Shown one piece after another: positions 11,557 to 23,081 of a DNA stretch of 64,000 bases. The stretch is from Macrolepiota albuminosa (Eukaryota > Basidiomycota > Agaricomycetes > Agaricales > Agaricaceae). The notes beneath the pieces were generated by a model. It was not told the DNA's origin. It searched no databases and saw only the letters and a program-made list of their open reading frames with translations. A program made the translations under genes and the position numbers. The stretch lies in contig JAMWFC010000047.1 of NCBI GenBank assembly GCA_027475525.1, positions 1 to 64,000 on the forward strand, given 5' to 3'. Every line of letters begins with the position of its first letter. Position 1 is the first letter of the stretch.

Positions 11557-11839
11557 TGTTAGACCGAGTCTGTATGATTTATTTTAGTTTGACTTCGTGA
11601 TCACGTGGTTCATGAATATGACGCGTCAACGTGGCAATTACCACCTCAGTTGTTACTCTCATCACGACAGACACTGAGGTGGTAAGCATCATTCATTATT
11701 CTATTATAGTTTTGTTCAATAACGTCTATATAGTTTCTTACTGTCATATAGGTATGATAATACTATAGTTGTTACTCTCATTACAATAGACACTGAGATG
11801 TTTCTTACTGTTGTATAGGCTCTCATTTCCAGTCTGGCA
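11557..11839 (+). repeat. copia 5' LTR
   Basis: 283 bp, TGTTAGACC...CTGGCA. It matches the 3' LTR after one 77-bp copy is removed from the latter (360 minus 77 equals 283), with scattered substitutions that are mainly transitions. Confidence 0.95.
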
Positions 11840-11840
11840 G

Positions 11841-11855
11841 ATTATGGGCCCCGAT
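11841..11855 (+). promoter_or_regulatory. copia primer-binding site, half-tRNA type
   Basis: ATTATGGGCCCCGAT immediately follows the LTR. It contains ATG flanked like the complement of the initiator-tRNA anticodon arm (anticodon CAU), not of a tRNA 3' CCA end. Drosophila copia is known to prime from a 5' half of initiator tRNA-Met, so the same mechanism is inferred here. Confidence 0.6.
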
Positions 11856-11907
11856 CTAGGGTTGCTAGTACCATTTGAGCTGCCGAGTTCAACTTCATTG
11901 TTTTGTC

Positions 11908-13661
11908 ATGTCTGATCCTTTCGTGAATACTCATCCACCATGGCCCAGGCCCAATTCCTCAGGCCATAAATCTGGCTCTTCAGCCTCCTCGACAGGATTC
12001 CTTCAGGATTTTCCTCCCCATCTATGCTCTTTTCCTTCTGATTCTTCTCGTACTTGTGTTTCAAATGATCGTCCTTTCTGTCCATCCCATTTTTCTTCAC
12101 ATCAACCACATATATCGTCCTCTTTGCATGATTCTTATGTACCTGATCCACATCATACATCAACTCCTCCTCCTTCTGACTCACATGTTCCACCACCCCA
12201 TGCACTACACAATCCCACTCCGGTTCATTTCTCAAACACACATTCTCATTCCCTTCATTCTCGCCAGTCAATGTCTGCATCAGTCCCCACTTCCATTCCT
12301 GTGTCTTTTCCTCCCACTATGTCCTCTTCTAATCCTACGTCTTTTTGTACTCCACATTCTCACTCTGTTCCTCCTTTTTTGGCACAGCATGGTTCCTTTA
12401 CTCCACCTTTCTCTCCTCCCCCAGTCCTATCTTGGCCTCCCTCCATGTTTTTATCTCCTCAGCCTGCATCGTCTGCCTCTTCTTCCTCGTTTGTCCCACC
12501 CATGGATCCTGCTCCGGCCCATTCGGACTATGTGGCACCACATGCGTCGTCTTTGCATGTCCCTCTTTTTCAACACAATGTTTTCCATCATCTCCCTCAC
12601 TTTGCTATGATGGTTGACCCACGCACGTTTTCTTCACATCCTCCCTTTCCTTATTCGTATCCTCAATATTATTCTCCATTTCCTCCTGGACTAGCTCTTT
12701 CTCCTCAACCCAAATTTTTGGAATCGCGTTCCAATTTCAAGCCCTCTCCCTTGGGCACTATTCCTAAGCTTAGTTCTGTGGCAGATTGGGGTCTGTGGTT
12801 TGGACCTGCATCCGCTCTCATTGATCAGATGGGGTTGAATGGTCACATATGTCCCTTACCCCCTCCTGGTGCTTCTTATGATCTGACGTGCAAGATTGCC
12901 ACCCCTCCACCTTATCCTCCACACCAAACCACTGCAGAGTCACGTGCTTATGAGATCTTTTGGCATAACAACAACATTGTTTCCTATATTCTCTTCAGCA
13001 AACTCTCTGCCAAGATCTTCAACTCTCTTCCACCAGCCCAGGGGAGTCCTCACAACTTTCCTGTTTGGACTGCCCAGGATCTCCTGGAGTTTCTTCAAAA
13101 ACAGTTCAGCGTTGGCAGTGCTGCGTCTGCTCAGCATGTGAAGGATTCGGTGTTGAAATTGTCATGCATGCCGAATGCCATTCCTTCTTTTGTCCAGGCC
13201 TGGTGCATGGCTGTGAATCAGGTGGCCAAGACCCCTTGGGATTTCACACCATATGAGAAGATTCAAGGTTTCATGGACAGTGTCCCCAACCACAAAGCTT
13301 TTGACTTTGTCCATGAAGAGGTTTGTCGTTCCTGGGACCACAACCCAAGTGGCACCTTTGACTTCTTCAATCTTGCTGATACCATTCTGGAAATCGATAT
13401 CGACGTTCGTCGTCGTCATGCAAATTGTCCTGGTTCTCACAATCCTCCTGTACCTTCTCATCACCTTCCCTTGTCAACACATTCTTTGCCTTCCACTTCC
13501 GCTACTTCCACCTCCTCTCTTCCTCTGACTTCTCCTCCTGAACCCTTGCCTCATCATCCTCCCTGTGACATCAGGTCTCATCCTCGGGCAAATGTGGCTG
13601 TATCAGACTCTTTACTTACATCTGATTCAACTTCTTCCGTGTCTCCAGTTTTAGATGACGC
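11908..13661 (+). pseudogene. copia Gag, 5' part, cut by the Gypsy-1 insertion
   Basis: Capsid-type structural protein of the copia element. ATG 11908 opens a frame of about 580 codons. The first 300 residues are very rich in Pro, Ser and His. A folded Gag-like region follows (residues about 330-500; FSKLSAKIFNSLP, LLEFLQKQFSVGSAA, VQAWCMAVNQV), then a second Ser/Pro-rich tail. No zinc knuckle is visible in the surviving part. The frame is open up to the Gypsy-1 target site at 13658-13661. After the insertion the sequence continues at 35857, but the downstream protease is in another frame, so a small frame change lies near the junction. The frame is intact for its length, unlike pol. Confidence 0.75.
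13658..13661 (+). other. target-site duplication ACGC, left of Gypsy-1
   Basis: ACGC precedes the 5' LTR and recurs at 35857-35860 after the 3' LTR. The following T is shared with the LTR start, so a 5-bp ACGCT reading is possible at one side only. Confidence 0.85.
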
Positions 13662-13694
13662 TGATAGGCTTCTACTTGGACTGAGTGCATCAAA

Positions 13695-13848
13695 GGACAT
13701 TATAGGCCAACCAACACTTGACACACTAGAGACTCTAGTGACCAGCCTTGGGTACAGAGCAGCCCTAGCGTGGACATTATAGGCCAACCAACACTTGACA
13801 CACTAGAGACTCTAGTGACCAGCCTTGGGTACAGAGCAGCCCTAGCGT
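13695..13848. repeat. exact 77-bp tandem duplication in Gypsy-1 5' LTR
   Basis: Copies 13695-13771 and 13772-13848. The corresponding 3' LTR region (from about 34770) has a single copy. Confidence 0.9.
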
Positions 13849-14019
13849 GGGTGCTCTATGGCAAGACTTATCTATTCATCACAATCACCAGTATCAGCCC
13901 CTCAGCACACTCCACTCAGTTACTTTGAAGACCAAGAAGGCTCAGAACTCATAGCGCTAGCACAACGGCAGGAGGTGACTCTGACCAAACCCCGATCAAT
14001 ACTGAAAGGAGTTAGCAAG

Positions 14020-14173
14020 TGGCGCTGTCAATCACCGAGGCACTTCAATCAGAAGTCTAAAGGAATCAATGACAACGAGACAGGATACACGCAGACTGGC
14101 GCTGTCAATCACCGAGGCACTTCAATCAGAAGTCTAAAGGAATCAATGACAACGAGACAGGATACACGCAGAC
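14020..14173. repeat. exact 77-bp tandem duplication in Gypsy-1 5' LTR
   Basis: Copies 14020-14096 and 14097-14173. The 3' LTR has a single copy here. Confidence 0.9.
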
Positions 14174-14861
14174 CCGACATTTAAATCTATCAAAAGATGG
14201 TACAATGTTTAGCGCTGGAATTAGCGCTCACGGCGTCTGTTGAGGATTCCCCGACCATACCCTGGGATGGCATGGCCAATTAAATTACATCAAAAAGTGA
14301 GCAAACTCGTACCATTTCTAAGTAGTTTTAGAGTCGCCATTGGTCACCATCACCCATGTGCTGCAGGTCGCCGTTGACAGGTGGCCGTTAGCTACAGCCA
14401 CAAAGAGAGGCGCTAATTGGTAGCGCCGTCAATAGACTTATTTTGGAAATACTGTAGCGCATAGTATAAAAACTAGCTACTTGCCATGTATATATCAACG
14501 AATCGTAACCTCTTGAGCACCCAGTTACACTTAGCGTTCAAATCGCGCTAGCATTGCCTGACTTTGTCACCAAGTTCGGCGCTAGCTTTGTCTATCCCGT
14601 CTTTGTTGTTTACGGTGCCACCTACGGGCATGCTACGCTGCGCTATTTGTTTTATTCTCTATAACTTCTCCTAAACTACGACGCTTACCACTTGCTAGAT
14701 AGCATCCGAGGCGCTATTATCTAGCGCATCACCCTATCACCTCTGCTCGAGCACACCAGGACCCTGCTGGGACTCCTCACAAACCCGTACGCCAGGTGCT
14801 GGAGACGGCGTTGTACTGCGTATACGTCCAGCGCCCCCAACTACAGTTGGCGTTATCATTT

Positions 14862-14879
14862 TGGAGCCCACCGCAAGGG
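14862..14879 (+). promoter_or_regulatory. putative Gypsy-1 primer-binding site
   Basis: TGGAGCCCACCGCAAGGG starts three bases after the LTR and begins with TGG, as expected for the complement of a tRNA CCA end. The tRNA could not be identified by eye. Confidence 0.5.
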
Positions 14880-15114
14880 GTTCTATTAAGGCAGAATTCC
14901 GCCGGAAACTCAAGCCCAGCAACAGCGCCGCCTCCTATTGAAGAGCGCGTTTGAACAAACATTTACTGAGTCACCACACTTACCAGGTGTGCTACCGAGG
15001 CAGACTTTAGACCAGGAACTTGAAGCCGCTCCAGATAGCTTGGCTGAAAGCTTCTTCCCGTTTTCCTGACCGTTCGAATACTTAGCAGGTGAAAACCATA
15101 CACCACTTACTCCT

Positions 15115-16742
15115 TTGGAAGAGCTTTCTAGGTCATTATTGCCAGAACCTAGCAATTCAGAACTACCCGAGCCAGTACCGACTATGACCATGCCCAGCGA
15201 AACTACCACTAACACCACTATTCCTACCACGACGTCGACACCAGCTAATATGGAGCAGGCAAACACACCATGCATGCCGCCAAGAAACCACTTTTTGTCG
15301 CCAAAATGGGACAAGACGAAGCCTTGCGAGCTAACACAGTATTTCCGAGAATTGGAATATTTATTACGCGACTGCTGAGTCACCGACAACACACAAATGA
15401 AAGAATACGCCACCAGATATGTTTCATACGATACCGCAGAATCCTGAACAGGACTGGACGAGTTTCAAGGATTAACACAAGAGGCGGTGCCAAGACCGTT
15501 TACCTACGAGGAATGGAAGAAGGCAATCATTAAACTGTACCCTGGCGCTGAAGAATCCATGCACTATACAGTCCTTGAAATCCAGAAACTGGTACAGGAT
15601 ACCTTTGCAACGGGCATTTATACGTTAGGCATGCTGTCTACTTATTATCGAGATTTCCAGCGAATTGCATGATGGCTAGTACAGAACGGCAAACTCTACA
15701 GGAACGAGGAACGGTGCCTGTTCCAACAAGGGATTCCAACATCGTTATGGACTCGAATAGCACGTTGCTTAGAAATTCTCAAGTCCGACCACCATCCCGA
15801 GGAACCCTACAATATTGAAGACGTCTTTGAAGCAGGTAAATGGATACTGAAAGGCACGGATACTGGCATCCCCTTCCAGCAACCCTCTAGTACTGATAAC
15901 GGAGGAAAGGCGCCGCCTGTTGTGGCGCCAGCGCCTAGCGCAACTAACAACCAGGGAGGCTTTGTTAAGAAGGAGGATCTAGAAAACGCAGTCAACATGG
16001 CTGTCGCAAACATTATGAGCAAATTGAAAACATTAATCTTGACTAGCCTTAACGCGCCACGAGGTAATATGCAACCTGGGCTTTGTCACTTCTGTGGCGA
16101 GGCGGGACATACGATGACTTGAGGGCGCTGCGCTATCCTCGAGCAGTATCTACGCCAAGGAAGAGCGCGTCAGGGTGCCAACGGTAAAATAATCCTACCC
16201 TCAGGCGCTAACATCCCTCTATATCCCGAGCACCGGACTTTCCAGGGACGAATTGATACGGTAAAATAATCCTACCCTCAGGCGCTAACATCCCTCTATA
16301 TCCCGAGCACCGGACTTTCCAGGGACGAATTGATGAATGGCACCGACAAAACCCTGGGAACTTAGTGATGGGCAACCTCAATAGTACGGCCGCGATGGAG
16401 GCAGAGGCAACTCCACAACAGGCGCTAATCCATGAAGTACTCCAGCTTAATGCTGTTAACAAACAGCCCACTTTGTCACGAGAGGAAAGGATCGAGACGT
16501 TAGAAAGGGAATTGAAGTCGCTAAAGAATCAGGTCTTTGACGGAGTCGAAATTAAAAAGAGCAAGCAACTGTTGAAGGACTATAGACCCTCAGGCGCTAC
16601 GTCAGACCCAGCACCAGCAAAACCCTTGAATACAAGAGCTAACGACGATGCTCCCGACACTGCCAAAGCGCCAGTTAGCACGGAACTGCCACTACACCCG
16701 TATTCAGGACTTGCCGGTAACTATGCTCCGCCTGTCAATTGA
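15115..16742 (+). pseudogene. Gypsy-1 Gag with CCHC zinc knuckle
   Basis: Nucleocapsid/capsid protein of Gypsy-1. A Thr/Pro-rich N-terminus leads to a capsid-like region (WDKTKPCELTQYFRELEYLL, then EEWKKAIIKLYPGAEE), and then one zinc knuckle, CHFCGEAGHTMT-stop-GRC, near 16083-16130. The knuckle's last Cys lies just past a TGA. The fragment around 15610-15680 ends in another TGA. The 77-bp duplication at 16181-16334 adds a further frame change. The C-terminal part (16365-16742) is charged and coiled-coil-like (REERIETLERELKSLKNQV). The next open segment (16743 on) is in the same frame after one TGA. This gag resembles the common Agaricomycete gypsy gag followed by a DUF4100-like linker. Confidence 0.8.
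16181..16334. repeat. exact 77-bp tandem duplication in Gypsy-1 gag
   Basis: Copies 16181-16257 and 16258-16334. It causes a frame change just after the zinc knuckle. Confidence 0.9.
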
Positions 16743-16745
16743 AAC

Positions 16746-19700
16746 TTTGGGGCGCCAGACAAGCCAGTAGGAGGCTACCGACCAACGGCACCAATCTACG
16801 ACATAGAAAAATCCAAGCAAGTATTCGATCACATTATGAAAAGCCAAGTCACGATGTCGGTAGGGGAGCTATGCAGTGTGGCACCAGACATCAGGAATCA
16901 GATGCGTACAGCGGTTACTCCTCGACGAAACGTAGCTAACAATGTAACGGCGGTGGACAAATGCGACGATGCGCTACCTGGATTCACGTACATAACAGAG
17001 ATAGTAGTACCGGAAATCAAAGAAGAAGCCGAGCCACCTAAAGAAGCTACGTCAATTGACCCAGTCAAAACCTACCTTAAGTCGCTAAGATCTAGTGACG
17101 ATCCTGCTGTCCTCACTGTAGCCCAAGACTCTTACGTGATTCACTTGATTATGTTGACAGTTGATGGAAAAAGCGAGATAGAGTCTATCGTGGACAGCGG
17201 ATCACAGATTATTTCAATGGCTGCCAACGTCGCTAACAAGCTTGGCATCATTTACAACCTGACCATCATTCTTAATATGCAAAGCGCTAATGGCACTATT
17301 GATCGATCCTTGGGAATGGCCCATAACGTGCCATGTGCTGTTGGCGATCTTACGTTTTATCTTCAAATCCACATTCTTAGATCGCCTGCATACGACTTAT
17401 TATTAGGAAGGCCCTTCAATGTCTTAGCACGATCGGTAGTCAAGACAATGTCTGAAGATGAAACAACGCTAACTATTAGCGACCCTAATTCAGGCGTCAG
17501 GAGAACGGTACTGACATTTCCTCAGGGGAAATTCCAGAAGCCAGGACCAAGAAAGCGACCTTACATTAGCGACAAACCTTGCGAGTGTTTTCCGGCGCCA
17601 TCGAGGAGATGAGTGATGAGGATCATGGAGATGAAGCGCTTATCTTGGACTATAACCATTGGACTGGATATTACTGAAAACCTTTCAACAGACACTTATT
17701 TTGTTTCTACTCCCAACTCTAAAGAACCTTTGATATCAGGTTTTGCTAGAAACCATGACTCTATTTATAATATGTTTGCTAACAATAGTACCCCTAAGTG
17801 CAAAGGGGTTCAGGTCAAGAAGAAATATAAACCCGTAGCGCTTAAAACGAAACCGGTAGCGAGCGCCGTACCCAAGGAATTTCACATCGAAAGAAAAATA
17901 ATAGGCAACCCTTTGGCTACCCTGCCAAAACTCGACCCAAATCCACCACCCTTTGAACCCACAGGACGATTTACAGAGGAACAAAAGGCGCTATTTCTTA
18001 GTGCCCATGATACCGGCTTTCTCTCAATGGAGGAAATGGACGTATTAGTCGACATCATGCAAAAACAGAATGAGGCTTTCGCATGGGAGGACTCAGAGCA
18101 TGGTAAACTTAGAACTGACTTCTTTCCACCAGTGGTTATACCGACAATACCGCACGTACCCTGGACTGAGCATAACTGACCCATACCCCTGGGCATCGAA
18201 GCCAAGGTCTGCCAAATTATTTGCTCCAAGATAGTGGCAGGTGTATACGAGCCTTCTAATTTGGCCTACCGCTCGAGATGGTTTTGCGTACTAAAGAAAA
18301 ACAGGAAGCTACGTATAGTCCACAGCCTAGAACCGCTAAACAAAGTCACAATTTGTCATTCCAGGGTACCGCCATTTCCTGATCATGTCGCTGAATCTTT
18401 TGTGGGGAGAATATGTGGTGCTACCCTGGATTTGTACGTTGGCTATGACGAGCGCTTAATCCATCCTTCCTCTCGCGACTTAACAACATTTCAAACGCCA
18501 TTTGGAGCGCTAAGACTAGTCACACTTCCTATGGGATGGACAAACTCGGTACCTATCTTTCAACATTTCAAATGCCATTTGGAGCGCTAAGACTAGTCAC
18601 ACTTCCTATGGGATGGACAAACTCGGTACCTATCTTTCACGACGATATTATGTTTATCCTACAGCCCGAAATATCCCATCATGTGCTCAGCTTCATAGAC
18701 GACGTAGGAGTTAAAGGCCTGAAGGATTGGCGCCTGGTGGATGGCAAGCCCGCAGTACACCTGGAAAATCCTAATATTCGTATGACGCTATGGGACTTCT
18801 TTCAACTGGTTAACCGAGTACTTCAATGCATGAAGTATTGTGGCAGGACGTTTTCAGGGCACAAACTCGTTCTTTGTGTGCCGCAGTTTAAAATTTTGGG
18901 GCACGTTTGCACACCAGAAGGCAGGATTCCAGAGAAGAGCCAATTAGCGCTGCTGGAGAAATGGGGGGTCTGTCATAACCTCTCAGAAGTTTGCGTGTTC
19001 TTGGGCACCGTAGGGGTGCTGCGCATATTCATACACCATTTTTCACATTGCGCAAATGCCCTTAATCACCTAACCCGTTCAGGGGTCCCCTTCAAATTCA
19101 GACCCGATCAAATCAATGCCCAGAAGGACTTAGTAAAGGCGCTACAGGAAGCGAAACCATTGGTGCCCATTGACTATACTACCGCCGATCCTGTTATACT
19201 TGCCGTTGACACTTCATATATCGCAGTTGGCTTCTTTTTATGCCAGTATGATGGCGCGAACTGGAAAATCAGGCGCTACAATTGCTTCGGATCGATTACC
19301 CTTAATGACCGAGAATCGCGCTACAGTCAGCCCAAGCTAGAGTTATATGGCTTGTTTCGATCGTTTCAGGTGCTGCGCATGTACCTCATTGGGGTACAAA
19401 ATCTGATTGTTGAGGTCGATGCATGATACATCAAAGGAATGCTTCAGAACCCTGATATTCAACCTTCGGCCAGTATGAACCGCTGGGTAGTAGCAATATT
19501 AATGTTTCACTTCGAGTTAGTACACGTCAGAAGTGCGTTCCACGGGCCGGATGGATTATCTAGGCGACCCAGACAACCGGAAGATGAAGCGCTAGACGAT
19601 AGCGACAACGATGTATTTGACGACTGGATTGATTGATTGCATGGTTTCATGCATATCATTCAGTTGCCTATTCCGGTGCTTCGCAAAGACCAGCCAGTTT

Positions 19701-21263
19701 TGACTTGGCTTCACCCTATTGTTCTGTACCAGCCCCGACCATATCAGGCATCATCAACTTTTTACACGGCCAGTATCTATAACATCGCTAAGCTGTCTAA
19801 CAATCTAAAGATAGTCGAGGAACCAAGACCCTTGCAAGAAGACAGTCAGAACCTGCCATATTTGGCGGTACCTCGAAGCGCCAAAGCTAAGTCAGAAGAT
19901 CAGCAAGTTGACCAGGTTAGGAAATGGCTACAGGATTTGCGACGACCATCAGACCTTACAGATATGGAATACGCCACCTTCATTCAATATGCGACAACTT
20001 TCTTTATAGTGGAGGACTGACTTTGGCGACGAAATAGAGATGGCGCCCATAAGCTAGTAATTAAACCAGATAATCGAGTTAGGATTCTACGTGCTATGCA
20101 TGATGACTTGGGACATCGAGGACTCTACACGACAAGGGCAAACCTTTTGGAGCGCTTTTGGTGGCCACAAGTTAGCGCCGATATTGCGTGGTATATTTGC
20201 ACTTGTCATCTCTGTCAAATCCAGCAGACGCGTCAGGTCCTGATTCCCCCAACAGTAGCGACTCCAGCGCCGTTATTTGGAAAAATATATATTGACACCA
20301 TGCACATGCCCAAGTCAGGGCGCTACAAGTATATCATTCAAGGAAGGTGTTCCTTGGTACATTGGCCAGAGTTTCGTATGCTCCAGCGAGAAAATACAGA
20401 TGCTATAGCTAAGTGGCTCTTTGAGGACGTTATCTGCCGATGGGGAGCCCTTTACGAGATCGTCACAGACAACGGAGCGCCAATAGTCAAGGTGCTCACT
20501 TATCTTGCCAAGAAATACAACATACAACACATCCGAGTCTCAGGATACAATAAACGCGCCAATGGAATTGTAGAAAGGCCTCATTTCGATGTTCAACAGG
20601 CGCTATTCAAGGCAGTCAATGGTGACAAAAGTTGCTGGAGCGAGGCAACTTATTCGGTCTTCTGGTCGGAGCGGGTTACTGTACGAAAGAGGATGGGCTG
20701 CTCTCCCTACTATGCGGCGACTGGCACCCACCCCTTGCTACCTGCAGATGTGGTGGAAGCAACGTACTTACAACCCCCACCGAACTCAATACTATCCTCT
20801 ACCAACATGATCGCTAGACACGCTATAGACTTACAACGACACATGGAGGATCTCGAGCGCTTACACGAGGTAGTATTTCAGGCTAGATGACAAGCGGCGC
20901 TACGGTTTGAAAGCGAGCATAGCAGCCACAATTCGAGACTACAACTTCACCTCTGGCACCCTCATACTAATGTGCAACTCAAAGATCGAAGTTACCCATA
21001 ACAAAAAGATGCAACCATGATATCTGGGACCCCTAATAGTGGTTTCCCGCAATAGGGGAGGTGCCTATGTACTCTGCGAGTTGGACGGCTCAGTTTTACA
21101 TCGACTGGTAGCGGCGTTTCGACTTATTCCCTACCTAGCACATGAATACATTTCATTACCTTTGTCGGCGCTGGACATTGACATGGCTAAACTACGAGAA
21201 CTTGAAGAAACTGAGCTAGTGGACGATGACAAGACCACACCTGATGACAACGCTGAGCAGTAA
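16746..21263 (+). pseudogene. Gypsy-1 Pol: protease, RT, RNase H, integrase
   Basis: Enzymes for replication and integration of Gypsy-1. A DUF4100-like linker (GELCSVAPDIRNQMR) precedes the aspartic protease with active site VDSGSQI (about 17192). The protease frame ends at TGA (about 17610), and RT continues in the -1 frame, the same arrangement as Gypsy-2. RT has LDLYVGYDERL and the active-site FIDDV (about 18695). RNase H has AVDTSYIAVG. Integrase has the zinc-binding HH..CxxC region (HDDLGHRG...CTCHLC) and D-D-E residues in YIDTMH, TDNGAP and GIVERPH. Stops at about 18177, 19424, 19634, 20018 and 20888 break it, as does the duplication at 18484-18637. The chromatin-binding-like tail ends at TAA 21261. 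Integrase core residues are all still present. Confidence 0.88.
18484..18637. repeat. 77-bp tandem duplication in Gypsy-1 RT, 76 of 77 identical
   Basis: Copies 18484-18560 and 18561-18637 differ by one C/T. It duplicates the TFQTPFGALRLVTLPMGW segment and shifts the frame before FIDDV. Confidence 0.9.
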
Positions 21264-21537
21264 ATAGGGACAAGAGGATAGGCGCTAACCGCTAGTGCCT
21301 CTAGTGAAGTATGGCCGCGCACCCAAGGGACCAAAAAGCCATAATTCAACGTCATTGAAGGACTAACAACGCTACAAATACACTACAAGTACATCCAAAA
21401 CAGGCCTACGATTCCCTACAAGGCTGGCTGGAAGAATTGACCCTGCTGCCTGGACAGGGGCACATGAGGTAGTTCTTGAGGACGGGGAGGCACAGGCGGA
21501 GCGCGTGGTGGAGACTCAGGAGGGAAAGTCTGGAAGG

Positions 21538-21691
21538 ATGGAGGGGCCGTAGAAGAATCAGGAGAGGACGGATCTGGCCCAAGGTCGGGCACTAAGGGCA
21601 AAAAAGGGATGATAATGGAGGGGCCGTAGAAGAATCAGGAGAGGACGGATCTGGCCCAAGGTCGGGCACTAAGGGCAAAAAAGGGATGATA
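21538..21691. repeat. exact 77-bp tandem duplication in Gypsy-1 antisense region
   Basis: Copies 21538-21614 and 21615-21691, in the Pro-rich tail of the antisense coding-like region. Confidence 0.9.
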
Positions 21692-22789
21692 GCGTGCACC
21701 AGCATGGCCCTTTGAACCTCGGCAGTGATAAGGGCAGGTAAGGGAAGCCAAGTGAGCTCCTTCAGAGCAAAAAGGATCAATGGACACGTGGAGGGAGAAA
21801 AGGTTAAAAGGACTAACCAGTTTACCGCTCTCCTCTAGGAGTCACTTCAAACAGGAGAAAGAAGGAGAGATGGGAGACTAGCGGACTAAGTAATAACCCT
21901 CGACAATACGCGAAAGAGGGGGGCCTACTGCATTTATGGGCGCTTCACCCTCTATCATCTACTCATCGGCCGCCGCCGACAAGATGGTATAACGACACAC
22001 AAGCGTCATGAGATCGCCATTACGATGGGGAAAACCACCGTCAGGGAGTTGTGCTAGAAAAGACTCAATACGGCCAAGAATGGTGGGACGTGGGGGACAT
22101 ACAGGATTTGTAATAAGGGAGAAAGGTACCGACATGTGGTGATACTGATAAGTTCCCGGAAGCCAGAAACCATAAATACTTCAAGCTACTTTCAGGGTCG
22201 CAGGCACTTAGGAATTCTTACACATGCCATACTATCACGAGGGGGGGGGACAACACGATACGATTCATATAACTACGACATTTGGAATCAAAAATATAAA
22301 ATCTGTCAGTTCTGTGGCGCTATGCAGAAGAGAAGACTGCCTTATATAAACAACCTGGGAGACGGGGGCAAGTCAAGGACCGGTGATGAGGAGAGGCCCG
22401 GGTATGATTCGCCTAGGGGAAGACCACCCTCCTTCAGAGGGGCCACAGAAGAGGCAACTACCAGAAGACGAGCGAGGAGTCTGTCGGCAGGATGCAGTTA
22501 GCCAAGAAAAGAGAAATAAGAGGTTAAGGGGCAGACGGACCAGGTAATGGCTCTCCTCGAGCAGCAACTCAAGGCGCTCCTTTGTCTTGGTGGGAGGGAG
22601 GTGCTTTATTTAGCAACAATCAGAAAAGAAGGAAGCAGAAATGGCAAGAGCGCACCTGAAAAAGGCGACTGAAAGACTTCTCCATACCAAATTGCATCAG
22701 AGGTTTGGTGTCTGACCAGATCTCACAGGCCGCACGCAGCAATTGGCAGCGACGACCTAATTTGAGGACGCCGTCGTCCAGCTCTGACA

Positions 22790-22794
22790 CACTG
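22790..22794 (+). other. target-site duplication CACTG, left of Gypsy-B
   Basis: CACTG precedes the 5' LTR and recurs at 31370-31374 after the 3' LTR. Confidence 0.95.
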
Positions 22795-22970
22795 TGTAAC
22801 GGAGTCATCCGTATTACCATCAGCATCAACGATGCTGTAATCAATTAGTAGAGTATTACGTAAGATAACATCTTGTTTTCGCACTAAGTACTAGTCAAAT
22901 CCGATATTGCGGTCTGATTTAGCACTGTGTGAAATACACAGATAGTTCTAACTAGTAACCCCAGGTTACA
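22795..22970 (+). repeat. Gypsy-B 5' LTR
   Basis: 176 bp. Compared with the 3' LTR it has a 24-bp insertion near its end and a few CpG-type transitions. Confidence 0.93.
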
Positions 22971-23081
22971 TTTTTTTAAATCTTCTGCTATCGGCTTTAG
23001 ACTCTAGGCTTGTTACCGACTAGGCAACTCTCATCAAAACCTCTTGATTCTCTGTTGGCATCACGCTGAAAACGTGCTTCC

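Larger units (their letters stand above)
13662..14858 (+). repeat. Gypsy-1 5' LTR
   Basis: 1197 bp including two 77-bp duplications that the 3' LTR lacks. Contains many copies of the GCGCTA/TAGCGC motif. A TATAAAA-like sequence lies at about 14464-14471. Confidence 0.93.
21264..22794 (-). pseudogene. antisense coding-like region of Gypsy-1 (left part), function unknown
   Basis: Between integrase and the Gypsy-B insertion the minus strand shows exon-like open blocks. One at 22793-22660 reads VSELDDGVLKLGRRCQLLRA and ends at a GTGCGC donor. One at about 22110-21975 contains RPTILGRIESFLAQLPDGG. One at 21780-21416 contains ALKELTWLPLPALITAEVQR and then a Pro-rich tail. The blocks are separated by T-rich, intron-like tracts ending in AG. 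The right part of the same region resumes beyond Gypsy-B at about 31560-31375 (LERVTSFLHHYPAG), but its frame differs by one at the junction. Gypsy-2 shows no equivalent. I do not recognise the product. It is distinct from the Zn-cluster gene at 32092-34603. Confidence 0.4.

Noticed and set aside
12056..12617. Hydrophobic, Leu/Phe-rich open frames opposite or beside copia gag
   Set aside because: They arise from the other frames of a Pro/Ser/His-rich gag and resemble no membrane protein family.
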